In this document: in pieces, positions 25,781 through 34,448 of the stretch
How positions within the stretch are numbered: position 1 is the stretch's first letter
Layout: each line of letters starts with the position of its first letter
NCBI RefSeq assembly: GCF_902833225.1
Contig: NZ_CADFEI010000008.1
Location: 186,001-250,000, forward strand
Length of the DNA stretch: 64,000 nucleotides
Reading direction: 5' to 3'
Source: Burkholderia sp. BCC1644
GTDB lineage: Bacteria; Pseudomonadota; Gammaproteobacteria; Burkholderiales; Burkholderiaceae
Translations under genes and position numbers: made by a program
Notes under the pieces: model-generated
What the model saw: only the letters and a program-made list of their open reading frames with translations
What the model was told of the DNA's origin: nothing
Database searches by the model: none

Positions 25781-25836
25781 CCCAGCTCACGCCCGTCGTA
25801 TTCATGCACGGTTTCGTCTGCGCGCCGCCCGCCTGA
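25777..25836 (+). pseudogene. N-terminal stub of an alpha/beta hydrolase
   Basis: ATG overlaps the DinB-like stop (ATGA) and opens MTQLTPVVFMHGFVCAPPA before a stop at codon 20. PVVFMHGF is the strand and oxyanion HG motif that opens many alpha/beta hydrolases, so this looks like the start of a coupled hydrolase whose remainder was deleted. The following sequence (25837-25934) shows no continuation in any frame. The alternative, a functional 19-residue peptide, seems less likely. Confidence 0.5.
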
Positions 25837-25934
25837 CAAGACGTAGGGTTTGCCGAAATATGGTTGAAAGGCGCGGTTGCTAGAGTCGCCGGAACAGGGT
25901 TTCCCCGGCGCCCGGCGCCGGACTGGGTCGACAC

Positions 25935-26825
25935 ATGCAAGGATCGATGAACCTGGCGCGTACCTTCTGGCTGCTTCTGCTGCTCGCCGTCACGAGCCCT
26001 GCCTTCGCGTTTCATGCGCGGGTCGTCGCGATCCCGAGCGCCGCGATGAGCGAGACGCTGCAGGCGACGGTCGTGCTGCCCGATGATTACGCGCGCGGCA
26101 ACCGCGGCGGCGAACGCTATCCGGTCGTCTATCTGCTGCACGGCTCGGGCGGCGACCATACCGACTGGACGTCGAACACGCACATCGCCGCGCTCGCCGA
26201 CCGCTATCACGTGATCCTCGTGATGCCCGACGGCGGGCACGAAAGCTGGTACATCGACAGCCCGTTCGATTCGGGCAGCCGCTACGAAACCTTCATCGGC
26301 GATGAAGTCGTGTCCTACGTCGATCTGCATTTCCGCACGATCGCGACGCAGCATGCTCGCGCGATCACCGGGCTCAGCATGGGCGGCTTCGGCGCACTGC
26401 GCATCGCACTCGACCGGCCCGACACGTTCGGCGCGGCCGGCAGCATCAGCGGCGCGGTCGATCCGCGCTGCTGCGCGGACGAACCGGGCATCGACCACGT
26501 GTTCGGCGATCCCGAACGCCATCCGTCATTCTGGAATCGCAACGTGATCGTCGAAAGCGCGCGTGCGTTCGTGCGCGCCCATCTCGACCTGACGATCGAT
26601 TGCGGCCGCGACGATTCATTCGTCGGCTCGAACCGCACGCTGCACGAACGACTGCTCTCGCTCGGCGTGCCGCACGATTACACGGAGCGGCCCGGCGGTC
26701 ATACGTGGGATTACTGGGCGAATGCGATCCGCTACCAGATGCGCTTCTTCGCGAGCTCGTTCCAGCATCGCGGCTACGCATACCGTCCCGCACCTGCCGC
26801 GCCGGGCATGACACGCGCGGGCTGA
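25935..26825 (+). CDS. Secreted esterase, esterase D / PHB-depolymerase-like fold
   Basis: This 296-residue alpha/beta hydrolase has a signal peptide (residues 1-26, ending SPAFAF). The order is PVVYLLHGSGGDHTDW (oxyanion region), LVMPDGGHESWYIDSP, nucleophile GLSMGGFGALRIA with Ser148, acid in DCGRDDSFVGSN, and His in RPGGHTWDYWA. This is the esterase D / mycolyltransferase-like family (S-formylglutathione hydrolase, Fes, antigen 85), which cleaves simple or polymer esters. The start could also be the ATG at 25947. The tail beyond residue 280 is Pro/Ala-rich. It stands alone. Confidence 0.86.
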   Translation: MQGSMNLARTFWLLLLLAVTSPAFAFHARVVAIPSAAMSETLQATVVLPDDYARGNRGGERYPVVYLLHGSGGDHTDWTSNTHIAALADRYHVILVMPDGGHESWYIDSPFDSGSRYETFIGDEVVSYVDLHFRTIATQHARAITGLSMGGFGALRIALDRPDTFGAAGSISGAVDPRCCADEPGIDHVFGDPERHPSFWNRNVIVESARAFVRAHLDLTIDCGRDDSFVGSNRTLHERLLSLGVPHDYTERPGGHTWDYWANAIRYQMRFFASSFQHRGYAYRPAPAAPGMTRAG

Positions 26826-26900
26826 GCGTACGCCGCGCCGCCGCGCGGCCCGGTGAACGCGGTGGTACGATGCGCTGGCATCGACCATTCAACGCCTTCC

Positions 26901-27794
26901 ATGCCGCGCGACAACTTTGCGGACCTCCTCGCCTTCATCGCCGTCGCGCGCGAGCGCAGCTTCACCCGTGCGGCCGCCCAGCTCGGCGTGTCGCAATCGG
27001 CGCTCAGTCACACGATCCGCTCACTCGAAACGCGCCTCGGCGTACGGTTGCTCACGCGCACGACGCGCAGCGTCGCGCCGACCGAAGCCGGCGAACGCCT
27101 GCTGCGCAACCTCGCGCCGCGCTTCGACGAAATCGAGGCCGAGCTGTCGGCGCTCGCGGAACTGCGCGACAAGCCGGCCGGCACCGTGCGCATCAACGCG
27201 ACCGACTATGTGATCCGCACGCTGCTGTGGCCGAAGCTCGCGCCGATGCTGCGCGACTATCACGAGCTGAAGGTCGAGTTCGTGACCGACTACGGGCTGT
27301 CCGACATCGTCGCCGAACGCTTCGACATCGGCGTGCGGCTCGGCGACCAGGTCGCGAAGGACATGATCGCCGTGCGCATCTCGCCCGACCTGAAGATGGC
27401 GATCGTCGGCGCGCCCGCGTATTTCGCGGAACGCGCCCGGCCCGAAACGCCGCAGGATCTCGTCGCGCACGACGGCATCAACCTGCGCCTGCCGACGCAC
27501 GGCGCGCTGTACGCGTGGGAACTCGCGCGTGGCGACGAGTCGCTGCAGGTGCGCGTCGACGGGCAGGTCACGTTCAACGGCACGTACGAAATGCTCGACG
27601 CGGCGCTCGCCGGCTACGGGCTCGCTTATGTGCCCGCCGAACTCGCGGCGCCGCACGTTGCCGCCGGCCGCCTCGACAGCGTGCTCGACGACTGGTGCCC
27701 GACGTTCCCCGGCCATCACCTGTATTACGCGAGCCGGCGGCAGTCGTCGCGCGCACTCGCGGTGATCGTCGATGCGCTGCGCCATCGCGCATGA
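26901..27794 (+). CDS. LysR-family transcriptional regulator
   Basis: This 297-residue LTTR has the winged HTH ERSFTRAAAQLGVSQSALSH at about residues 17-37, followed by TIRSLETRLGVRLLTRTTRS, and a periplasmic-binding-like effector domain (ATDYVIRTLLWPKLAPML, VAERFDIGVRLGDQVAKDM, AYVPAELAAPHVAAG). It belongs to the CrgA/AaeR-like group often linked to oxidoreductases. The ATG at 26901 (MPRDNFADLL) matches the family start. The carboxymuconolactone-decarboxylase-like gene and aldo-keto reductase that follow on the same strand are probable targets. Confidence 0.9.
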   Translation: MPRDNFADLLAFIAVARERSFTRAAAQLGVSQSALSHTIRSLETRLGVRLLTRTTRSVAPTEAGERLLRNLAPRFDEIEAELSALAELRDKPAGTVRINATDYVIRTLLWPKLAPMLRDYHELKVEFVTDYGLSDIVAERFDIGVRLGDQVAKDMIAVRISPDLKMAIVGAPAYFAERARPETPQDLVAHDGINLRLPTHGALYAWELARGDESLQVRVDGQVTFNGTYEMLDAALAGYGLAYVPAELAAPHVAAGRLDSVLDDWCPTFPGHHLYYASRRQSSRALAVIVDALRHRA

Positions 27795-27839
27795 GCCGGG
27801 CCGCGGGCGGCGGCGGCCCGCCGCGATTCATGAATCCGG

Positions 27840-27874
27840 TCGATAAGTGCATGCGAATTATTGGGGATTATCGA
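27840..27874. promoter_or_regulatory. Inverted repeat, possible LysR site
   Basis: TCGATAA (27840-27846) is mirrored by TTATCGA (27868-27874) in a short AT-rich stretch between the LysR gene and the 108-residue CMD-like gene. Spacing and position 56 bases upstream of the latter suit a regulator site. There is no proof that this LysR protein binds it. Confidence 0.35.
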
Positions 27875-27929
27875 TAGGCGTGCCGATGACTACCATCGTC
27901 GGTGTTCCCCACGTTCCCCGGAGCCCTCG

Positions 27930-28256
27930 ATGTCCGAACCGACTTCCCCCGCGCACAAGGCATTCGGCGCCATCGCGCCCGCCCTCGCCGATTACACCGA
28001 CAACGTGCTGTTCGGCGACGTCTGGCAGCGTGCCGGCCTGTCGCCGCGCGATCGCAGCCTTGTCACGGTCGCGAGCCTCGTGTCGCTGTATCGTGTCAAC
28101 GAACTGCCGTTCCACCTGAAGAAAGCGCTCGACAACGGCCTCACGCGCGACGAGCTGATCGAGGCGATCACGCACCTCGCGTTCTATTCGGGCTGGCCGA
28201 CCGCAAGCTCGGCGCTGCCGATCGCGCAGCGCGTGTTCGACGAAGCCGGCGTTTAA
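27930..28256 (+). CDS. Carboxymuconolactone decarboxylase-family protein
   Basis: This 108-residue all-helical protein of the CMD/AhpD family has the core RSLVTVASLVSLYRVNELPFHLKKALDNG, then ITHLAFYSGWPTASSALPIA. The catalytic Cys-x-x-Cys of AhpD is absent, so it is a CMD-type rather than a peroxidase-type member. GGAG seven bases before the ATG supports the start. It lies between the LysR gene and the aldo-keto reductase, 49 bases before the latter; the pair is a common arrangement in Burkholderia and Pseudomonas. Function in the pair is unknown. Confidence 0.88.
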   Translation: MSEPTSPAHKAFGAIAPALADYTDNVLFGDVWQRAGLSPRDRSLVTVASLVSLYRVNELPFHLKKALDNGLTRDELIEAITHLAFYSGWPTASSALPIAQRVFDEAGV

Positions 28257-28305
28257 GCGCGGCCCTTCATTCAACCGGCAGGCGCATGCCTGCATGGAGC
28301 CTCAC

Positions 28306-29313
28306 ATGGATTACCGCTATCTCGGGCGCAGCGCGCTCAAGGTGTCGCCGCTGTGTCTCGGCGCAATGATGTTCGGCGGCGAGACCGACGAAGCGACATC
28401 GGCGCGCATCATCGACAAGGCATTCGACCAGGGCGTCAACTTCATCGACACGGCCGACGTCTATCACGCCGGCCGCTCGGAACAGGTCGTCGGCCGCGCG
28501 ATCGCGCCGCGTCGCGACAGCTGGATCGTCGCGACGAAATTCGGCTATCCGGCCGGGCCGGACGCCGGGCCGAACCGGCAGGGCCAGTCGCGCAAATGGA
28601 TCGTCGAATCGGTCGACGCGAGCCTGAAGCGGCTCGGTACCGATTACATCGACATCCTGTATTTCCATCGCGCGCTGACCGACGCACCGCTCGACGAAAG
28701 CATGCGCGCGATCGCCGACCTGATCCGGCAAGGCAAGGTGCGCTACTTCGGGCTGTCGAACTTCAAGGGCTGGCGCATCGCCGAGATCGTACGGCTCGCC
28801 GATCAGCTCGGCATCGATCGTCCGGTCGCGAGCGAACCGCTGTACAACCTCGTCGATCGCTCGGCCGAGGTCGAACAGCTTCCGGCCGCCGCGCATTACG
28901 GGATCGGCGTCGTGCCCTACAGCCCGCTCGCGCGCGGCGTGCTGACCGGCAAGTACGCGGTGGATGCGCAGCCGCCCGCCGATTCACGCGCGGGGCGCGG
29001 CGACCGGCGCATCCAGCAGACGGAATGGCGGCCCGAATCGTTGCATATCGCACAGCAAGTGGCCGCGCATGCGGCTGCGCGCGGCACGACGTCGGTCGCG
29101 TTTGCGCTTGCGTGGGTCATGAAGAACCGCATCGTCAGCTCGACGATCGCGGGGCCGCGCACCGAAGCGCACTGGGACAGCTACATCGATGCGCTGACGC
29201 TCGAACTCAGCCCCGACGACGAACGGTTCGTCGATGCACTCGTGCCGCCCGGGCACGTATCGACGCACGGCTACACCGATCCCGGCTATCCGGTCGAAGG
29301 CCGCAAGGTCTGA
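28306..29313 (+). CDS. Aldo/keto reductase
   Basis: This 335-residue TIM-barrel NADP(H)-dependent oxidoreductase carries the AKR tetrad: Asp and Tyr in FIDTADVYHAGRSE, Lys in VATKFGYPAG, His in ILYFHRALTDAP. The C-terminal cofactor site reads SSTIAGPRTEAHWD. It resembles the YajO/Tas group acting on small aldehydes or ketones. The start at 28306 is preferred over the ATG at 28294 because GGAG falls six bases before it. It is the last gene of the LysR-linked group and is followed by a strong hairpin. Confidence 0.92.
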   Translation: MDYRYLGRSALKVSPLCLGAMMFGGETDEATSARIIDKAFDQGVNFIDTADVYHAGRSEQVVGRAIAPRRDSWIVATKFGYPAGPDAGPNRQGQSRKWIVESVDASLKRLGTDYIDILYFHRALTDAPLDESMRAIADLIRQGKVRYFGLSNFKGWRIAEIVRLADQLGIDRPVASEPLYNLVDRSAEVEQLPAAAHYGIGVVPYSPLARGVLTGKYAVDAQPPADSRAGRGDRRIQQTEWRPESLHIAQQVAAHAAARGTTSVAFALAWVMKNRIVSSTIAGPRTEAHWDSYIDALTLELSPDDERFVDALVPPGHVSTHGYTDPGYPVEGRKV

Positions 29314-29337
29314 AGTCAGGACTGGATGATGGACTGA

Positions 29338-29362
29338 CATGCCGGGCAACACGCCCGGCATG
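29338..29362 (+). terminator. Perfect 10-bp hairpin after the aldo-keto reductase
   Basis: CATGCCGGGC pairs perfectly with GCCCGGCATG around AACAC, 25 bases after the stop and between convergent genes. There is no T-tract on either side, so it is a hairpin 3' end, possibly serving both directions, rather than a classic intrinsic terminator. Confidence 0.45.
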
Positions 29363-29413
29363 AGGTGGCTCGCGCGTCGCCCGACGCGCGAAGATAACGG
29401 AGCGACGAATCGG

Positions 29414-29644
29414 TCAGTTGCCGTGCGCGGCGTCCGCGCCAACGATGCGATCGAAAAATTCCTGTGCACGCGCCAGCTCGTCGAGTGCGCGATCGAGGCG
29501 CGACATCGCGCGTGCGTATTCGGCCGACGAAGCTTCGTCATCGCTTTCGCCACGCACCGCGCGAAACGCCTGATCGACGTTGCGCGTGGCTTCGACGAAG
29601 CGTTGCGCAGCCTGCGCTTCCCGCGAACAGATGTGGGTCGACAT
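29414..29644 (-). CDS. Small acidic helical protein of unknown function
   Basis: This 76-residue protein (MSTHICSREAQAAQRFVEAT at the start) is a predicted helical hairpin: residues 8-33 and 38-70 are amphipathic helices with heptad character (SRLDRALDELARAQEFFDRI). GGGAGGAG six bases before the ATG strongly supports translation. I recognise no domain. It lies alone between the aldo-keto reductase and the unknown 299-residue gene. Confidence 0.65.
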   Translation of the reverse strand: MSTHICSREAQAAQRFVEATRNVDQAFRAVRGESDDEASSAEYARAMSRLDRALDELARAQEFFDRIVGADAAHGN

Positions 29645-29851
29645 CGACACTCCTCCCTCAGGATTGCAGTGTGAAGCACGCCGACGCTCAGTGTGCGTGG
29701 TGCGCATGTCGGCGGCGTGAACCGCGACCCATCGCGCGTCGACGCATCGGCCGCCGCGCAGCGCGCTTCGTGCCGATTGTCCCTCTGCGCCCGCCGATCC
29801 GCTACGGCGAGATTGCAACAAAGTCTTGCGCGACCGGCTTCTCGCTGTGCG

Positions 29852-30751
29852 TCACGCGCGCCCGATGCGCGGATGGGCAAGCCCTGCAAACGCAGCCACT
29901 TCTCCCGGCGACAGGTCGAACAGGTCGCCGGTGAGATCGCGCGGATGCTCGGCCGCCGGCCGGTTGCGCAAGCGCGCCCCATGCGTGGGTGCAACATACG
30001 CGGCCGCCGTTTCGATCGGCGGCACGTCGAACAGGTCGCGCGTGACGCCGCGCACGGCGTCCGTCGGCGAACGGCCGCGCAGGCGCGCGACGAGTTCGAC
30101 GAAGCGATCGAAATCGCCTGCGCGCGTGGCCTTGTTCACTTCCGCGAGATCGCGCGCCTTCAGTACGCACGGCTGCGCGAGCCGCACGAAATACGGTGCT
30201 TCGAGCTCGACCGACAGCGCGAGCGGATAACTCTTGCCCGTCTGCTCCTTCGCGCGCCCGACACAATCGACCACGGCCGCACCCTGTGCGGCACCGAGCG
30301 GCTTGCCGGTGCTCACGCTGCGCAGATGATCGGGAAACACGCGCAACTGCGTGCCGACCGTCAGCGCCGTGGATGACGCACACACGAGTGCGTAGTGCTG
30401 TTCGCGACGCCGGCCCGACGGCAAGGTCGAGCGGCTGGCGATGAACGTATGCGGCGGCAACGGCCGCACTTGCCCGCTCGCGTCGACCCAGGCATTCCAC
30501 AGCAGCGCGTCCTTGCGCTCGCCCGCGCGCGGGCGCGATGCGACCGGCGAAAACAGCGCGAGCAGCGAACCCGTGCGATGCGCGGCGACTTGCGCGCTGC
30601 TGCCGAGCGGCTGGTTGATGCCCCACAGAAAACGCCCGCCCCCGAGCCGGCGCTCCCATTCCTTGCGGAGCACGACGGTCGGCAGTTCCTCGCCGGACTC
30701 GGTACCGATCTTGGTCCAGCAGAACGTGGGTGGGAGGTGTTTCAGTGTCAT
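29852..30751 (-). CDS. Protein of unknown function, 299 residues, divergent from an HTH regulator
   Basis: The protein opens with a distinctive, conserved-looking segment (LPPTFCWTKIGTESGEEL, then RKEWERRLGGGRFLWGINQP) and a second block ALLWNAWVDASGQVRPLPPH. It has mixed alpha/beta character, no signal peptide and no membrane helix. The C-terminal half contains two LFD repeats (VTRDLFDVPPIETAAAYV and LTGDLFDLSPGEVAAFAGLA). I do not recognise a family or a catalytic motif. GAGAAA precedes the ATG by about seven bases. Its start lies 78 bases from a divergent HTH gene, so the two probably form one regulated unit. Adjacent DNA to the right is AT-rich and may be acquired. Confidence 0.65.
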   Translation of the reverse strand: MTLKHLPPTFCWTKIGTESGEELPTVVLRKEWERRLGGGRFLWGINQPLGSSAQVAAHRTGSLLALFSPVASRPRAGERKDALLWNAWVDASGQVRPLPPHTFIASRSTLPSGRRREQHYALVCASSTALTVGTQLRVFPDHLRSVSTGKPLGAAQGAAVVDCVGRAKEQTGKSYPLALSVELEAPYFVRLAQPCVLKARDLAEVNKATRAGDFDRFVELVARLRGRSPTDAVRGVTRDLFDVPPIETAAAYVAPTHGARLRNRPAAEHPRDLTGDLFDLSPGEVAAFAGLAHPRIGRA

Positions 30752-30793
30752 CAACTTTCTCGGGATGCAGCCTCGCTGGTGACAGCAAGCCCA

Positions 30794-30822
30794 TTCAACA
30801 GCCGTAACTGTATAGGTATAAT
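30794..30822 (+). promoter_or_regulatory. Consensus-like promoter for the HTH gene, predicting a leaderless mRNA
   Basis: TTCAAC (30794-30799) and a perfect TATAAT (30817-30822) are spaced by 17 bases. The expected start, seven or eight bases past the -10, falls at 30829-30830, which is the A of the HTH gene ATG. Confidence 0.65.
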
Positions 30823-30829
30823 GCATCGC

Positions 30830-31168
30830 ATGGAAGCCCCGGACCAAGATTTTCCCGTTCAAGACCTGTTGCGCCGCCTGATGGCAGATACACGCTCGTC
30901 CAGCGAAATAGCGCGACTTTCCGGGGTCAGCCAGCCGACCGTATCACGCCTGCGGCTCTCGAACGGGCGGCGGCTGCGCCGCAGCGCGCCATTCAACAAG
31001 CTATGCAATTTCTATGGAGTCGACACGGAGCCGTCGCGCCGTCGTTATAACGAGCTCCTGCGCGACGCGATCGTCGACGCGTGGGACGGGTCGGACGAGC
31101 ACGGGCGCGCGCTGCTGGTCGTGATTCAGGGGCTGAAGGATTTGCAGGCGAAGGCGGATGACGGGTGA
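30830..31168 (+). CDS. HTH transcriptional regulator, divergent from the 299-residue gene
   Basis: This 112-residue protein has an HTH at about residues 25-45 (SSSEIARLSGVSQPTVSRLR). After a basic linker (NGRRLRRSAPFNKLCNFYGV), a C-terminal helical part ends GRALLVVIQGLKDLQAKADD, probably for dimerisation. The first ATG at 30821 overlaps the -10 box and cannot be in the transcript; the ATG at 30830 coincides with the predicted transcription start, so translation would be leaderless. No Shine-Dalgarno is present. It probably controls the divergent promoter in the 78-base gap. Confidence 0.7.
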   Translation: MEAPDQDFPVQDLLRRLMADTRSSSEIARLSGVSQPTVSRLRLSNGRRLRRSAPFNKLCNFYGVDTEPSRRRYNELLRDAIVDAWDGSDEHGRALLVVIQGLKDLQAKADDG

Positions 31169-32221
31169 TCGCCGGCCAGTGATGCATGGCACATGGCGCG
31201 CGACCGGCGCGCCGCTGCTGGAATCGCGAAAGCCGGCGAGAAGGACAAGAAGACGCCGCGCAACACGATGCGTGTTCCGTGTTCCACGCAAATCCGGGCG
31301 TATGGCCTGTTTGAATCAAGGAGAGTCGGGCGTTGCGCCGGACGCGTGCTTCCCCGCTCACGCATACAAGCAAACCTCGAGAATCGGTTTCAAACGTCAC
31401 CGCAAAATTGCAACGGCAGCAGCGCCTGTTCGCAACGCCCGGGCTTCGTCCGCACTGCGTCAAGCCTCATTCGTCAAGGATGACGAATGACTTACATAAT
31501 CGCTTCCCGTTTATAAAAAACACGCCTTGAAGCGATTATCTAAACTTTTTAAACCTAATCAAAAAAAGTTTGACGCATCGTTTTCTTTCTTGCTATCTTT
31601 CCCCGCAAGAAATATCGCCGCGATATCGAATTCACATCGGGAAATCAACGACCCGACAATTAACTTCCGTTTTTATTACGTCTTGCAAGGACGGTAGCCA
31701 ATTCGTAAGTCGCGACGTCTGCTCGCGACGCAAAGCTCCCGCTTCACCGGTCATCCCGCTCCGCTTAAGGCGGACGAGGACGATATCGACATCTCACCCG
31801 GCTGACCGGGACATTCGATCTCGCCCGCAGCACCTCACACGAAACACGCGTATCCCGTCGTCGACCGACAATGCATCGCCCGCTTATCCGGATTACATGC
31901 ATTGGATTCCTAATTAAGTGATAACGCATTGCAGCGCATTCGCAGCAGATTGCAGAGAACGAGAGGGTCGGCACGCGCGCCATTGCGGCGATGCGGGCCG
32001 GCACGATAGAGGGCCGGGAGCGGGATCGACGTTCGCGATGCGCGAATCCGATACGCCGACCGGCCTCCGATCTTGATGGTGGGAGGGGGAGGAAAACTTA
32101 TGTCGCCTTGAATCACGCCGGTCGGTCCGGTCTTGCGTCAGGTTGCATGCGCCGCCCTGCCGCTACCCGCGATCCGGGTCGCGCGCTGCACCGGTTCTTC
32201 GTCGAAATCTCGGAGCTCACA
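31169..32221. other. Long intergenic region with AT-rich segment upstream of the sedolisin gene
   Basis: The 1053 bases before the protease gene contain no gene I can support. GC drops strongly at about 31480-31700, with A/T runs. A plus-strand promoter candidate has TTGACG at 31570-31575 and TATCTT at 31594-31599 (18 bases apart), which would give the protease gene a leader of about 600 bases. Short open frames have neither ribosome-binding sites nor recognisable products. The segment may be a relic of transferred DNA or a long regulatory leader. Confidence 0.5.
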
Positions 32222-34150
32222 ATGCAGAGAACTCAGCACGTCAATCGCACACGCTCGCAACGCTTTGCCCTCGCCGCACTGCCGCTCGCGGTAGCCGCCA
32301 CGCTGGCGCCGCTGCCCGCCCAGGCTGCCACCAACTGGGTCGCGACCCGCACCAGCGCTTTCCTGCTGTCGAATGCGCCCGCCGCGGCTGCGTCGGCCGC
32401 ATCGCAAGCCCAGCCTGCGTACTCGCTCAACAGCGTCGGCACCCCGGCGCTCACCGACACGCACGTGACGCCGCTCGAACTGAGCCAGCCGCTGCATGTC
32501 ACCGTGGTGCTGAAGAACCGCAACACCGACCAGCTCGACGCGTTCCTGCGCGACGTCAACCAGCCGGGCAGCGCGAACTACCGCAAATACCTGACGCCCG
32601 CCCAGTTCAAGGCGCGCTTCGCGCCGACCGACGACCAGGTCGCGGCCGTCGTGGCCCACCTGAAGGCGAACGGCTTCAGCAACGTCACGGTGTCGGAGAA
32701 CAACACGCTGGTCTCCGCCGACGGCAACGCGAGCAACGCGCAAAACGGCTTCCACGCGAGCATCAAGCGCTTCAACTATCGCGGCAAGCCCGTCTTCGCG
32801 AACGATTCGGCCGCACTGATCCCGGCGTCGCTCGGCCCGGTCGTCGATGCGGTGCTCGGCCTGCAGAACGCCGCCGTGCCGCACCGCCTGCTCCACCGCT
32901 TCGCGCCGGCCGCCGTCATCGAACCGAACAGGATCGCGAAGAACGCGGCCGCCGCGTCGCAGCAGGTCGGCCACCAGCCGACCGATTTCGCGAAGATCTA
33001 CGACGCGAGCGGCCTGCCTGCCGCGACCAACACCACGGTGGGCATCATCACCTGGGGCGACATGACCCAGACCATCGCCGACCTGAACACCTTCACGCAG
33101 AACGCCGGCCTGGCGACCGTCAACACGGCGGTGGTCGCGGGCGGGTCGGGCACGCTGGCCGACGACGGCGATCCGGGCGAATGGGATCTCGACAGCCAGG
33201 ACATCATCGGCACGTCCGGCGGCGTCAAGCAGCTGATCTTCTACTCGGCGGTGAACGGCGACAGCAACGACAGCGGCCTCACCGACGCGACGCTGACCGC
33301 GGCGTACAACAAGGCCGTGACCGACAACAAGGCGACCGTCATCAACGTGTCGCTCGGCCTCGACGAAACCGCCGCGAACTCCGACGGCTCGCTCGCCGCC
33401 GACGACGCCGTATTCAAGCAGGCCGTCGCGCAGGGCCAGGTCTTCTCGGTCTCGGCCGGCGACGCGGGCGTCTATCAATGGTCGACGTCGCCGCAAGGCG
33501 CGCCCGGCTACATCGGCACGTACAACGGCACGTCGGTCAGGACGACGATCAACCTGTCCAAGTACAGCGTGTCGTCGCCCGCGAGTTCGCCGTATGTCGT
33601 CGCGGTCGGCGGCACGACGCTCTCGACCACCGGCACCACGACGTGGGCCGGCGAAACCGTGTGGAACGAAGGCGTCGCGTACGCGGATCTCGACAGCAAC
33701 GGCAACCCGGTCGACAACGCGGTGCGGATCTGGGCGACGGGCGGCGGCGTGAGCGCGTTCGAAACCGCGCCGAGCTGGCAGACGGCCGCGCTCGGCAGCA
33801 CGGTGACGAAGCGCGTGGTGCCCGACGTGGCGTTCGACGCCGCGCAATCGACCGGCGCATACATCGTCATCAACGGGCAGACCAACCAGCTCGTCGGCGG
33901 CACGAGCCTCGCATCGCCGATCTTCGTCGGCGGCTGGGCGCGGGTCGAATCGGCGAACAACAACAGCCTCGGCCTGCCGACGTCGGCGTTCTACCAGAAC
34001 CTCCCGACCAATACGGCGCTGCTCCACGACGTGACGTCGGGCAACAACGGTTACAGCAGCCACGGCTATACCGCGAAGGCCGGCTGGGACGACGATACGG
34101 GCTTCGGCAGCCTGGACTTCGCGAAGGTCAGCGCGAGTTCCGCGAAGTAA
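32222..34150 (+). CDS. Secreted sedolisin / kumamolisin-type serine-carboxyl protease (S53)
   Basis: This is a 642-residue preproprotein: signal peptide (to AQAAT, about residue 35), activation prodomain to about 245 (LSQPLHVTVVLKNRN, SANYRKYLTPAQFKARFAPT), then the S53 catalytic domain. Glu320 and Asp324 stand four apart in DPGEWDLDSQDI, the oxyanion Asp414 lies in SVSAGDAG, and the nucleophile Ser562 in GGTSLASPIF. The C-terminal calcium-binding part has GWDDDTGFGS. S53 enzymes are acid-active endopeptidases released after self-processing. The ATG at 32222 has GGAG five to six bases upstream; longer in-frame extensions are not protein-like. Role: extracellular nutrition or virulence, by inference. 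Confidence 0.93.
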   Translation: MQRTQHVNRTRSQRFALAALPLAVAATLAPLPAQAATNWVATRTSAFLLSNAPAAAASAASQAQPAYSLNSVGTPALTDTHVTPLELSQPLHVTVVLKNRNTDQLDAFLRDVNQPGSANYRKYLTPAQFKARFAPTDDQVAAVVAHLKANGFSNVTVSENNTLVSADGNASNAQNGFHASIKRFNYRGKPVFANDSAALIPASLGPVVDAVLGLQNAAVPHRLLHRFAPAAVIEPNRIAKNAAAASQQVGHQPTDFAKIYDASGLPAATNTTVGIITWGDMTQTIADLNTFTQNAGLATVNTAVVAGGSGTLADDGDPGEWDLDSQDIIGTSGGVKQLIFYSAVNGDSNDSGLTDATLTAAYNKAVTDNKATVINVSLGLDETAANSDGSLAADDAVFKQAVAQGQVFSVSAGDAGVYQWSTSPQGAPGYIGTYNGTSVRTTINLSKYSVSSPASSPYVVAVGGTTLSTTGTTTWAGETVWNEGVAYADLDSNGNPVDNAVRIWATGGGVSAFETAPSWQTAALGSTVTKRVVPDVAFDAAQSTGAYIVINGQTNQLVGGTSLASPIFVGGWARVESANNNSLGLPTSAFYQNLPTNTALLHDVTSGNNGYSSHGYTAKAGWDDDTGFGSLDFAKVSASSAK

Positions 34151-34448
34151 CACCCCGGCGCGATGCGGCGCGGCGACGCTGCCGCGTCGTGTCGCGCCCG
34201 GCACGACGGTCGGCCACTGCGCCGGCCTCCATCACCTGTTCCGACGCGCGCATCCGGCCGGATGACCGGCGCGCGCTCGTCCGGCCCCCGGCCGTCCGAA
34301 GAGGGCCGCGCAAAAACAGGCAACGCGCGGTGCCGGTCTAGACGTTTACCCGACCTCAAGTCGGCGGCCGCGCCGCCGTCATGACAGGAGCGCACGCCCA
34401 AAGCTCGTCAAATACCGGCCAAGCGCATCCATCAGGAGACCCAGCAAC

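Noticed and set aside
32138..34204. A long minus-strand open frame opposite the sedolisin gene
   Set aside because: Arg/Val/Ala-rich translation with no recognisable fold, fully antisense to a gene with intact catalytic residues.
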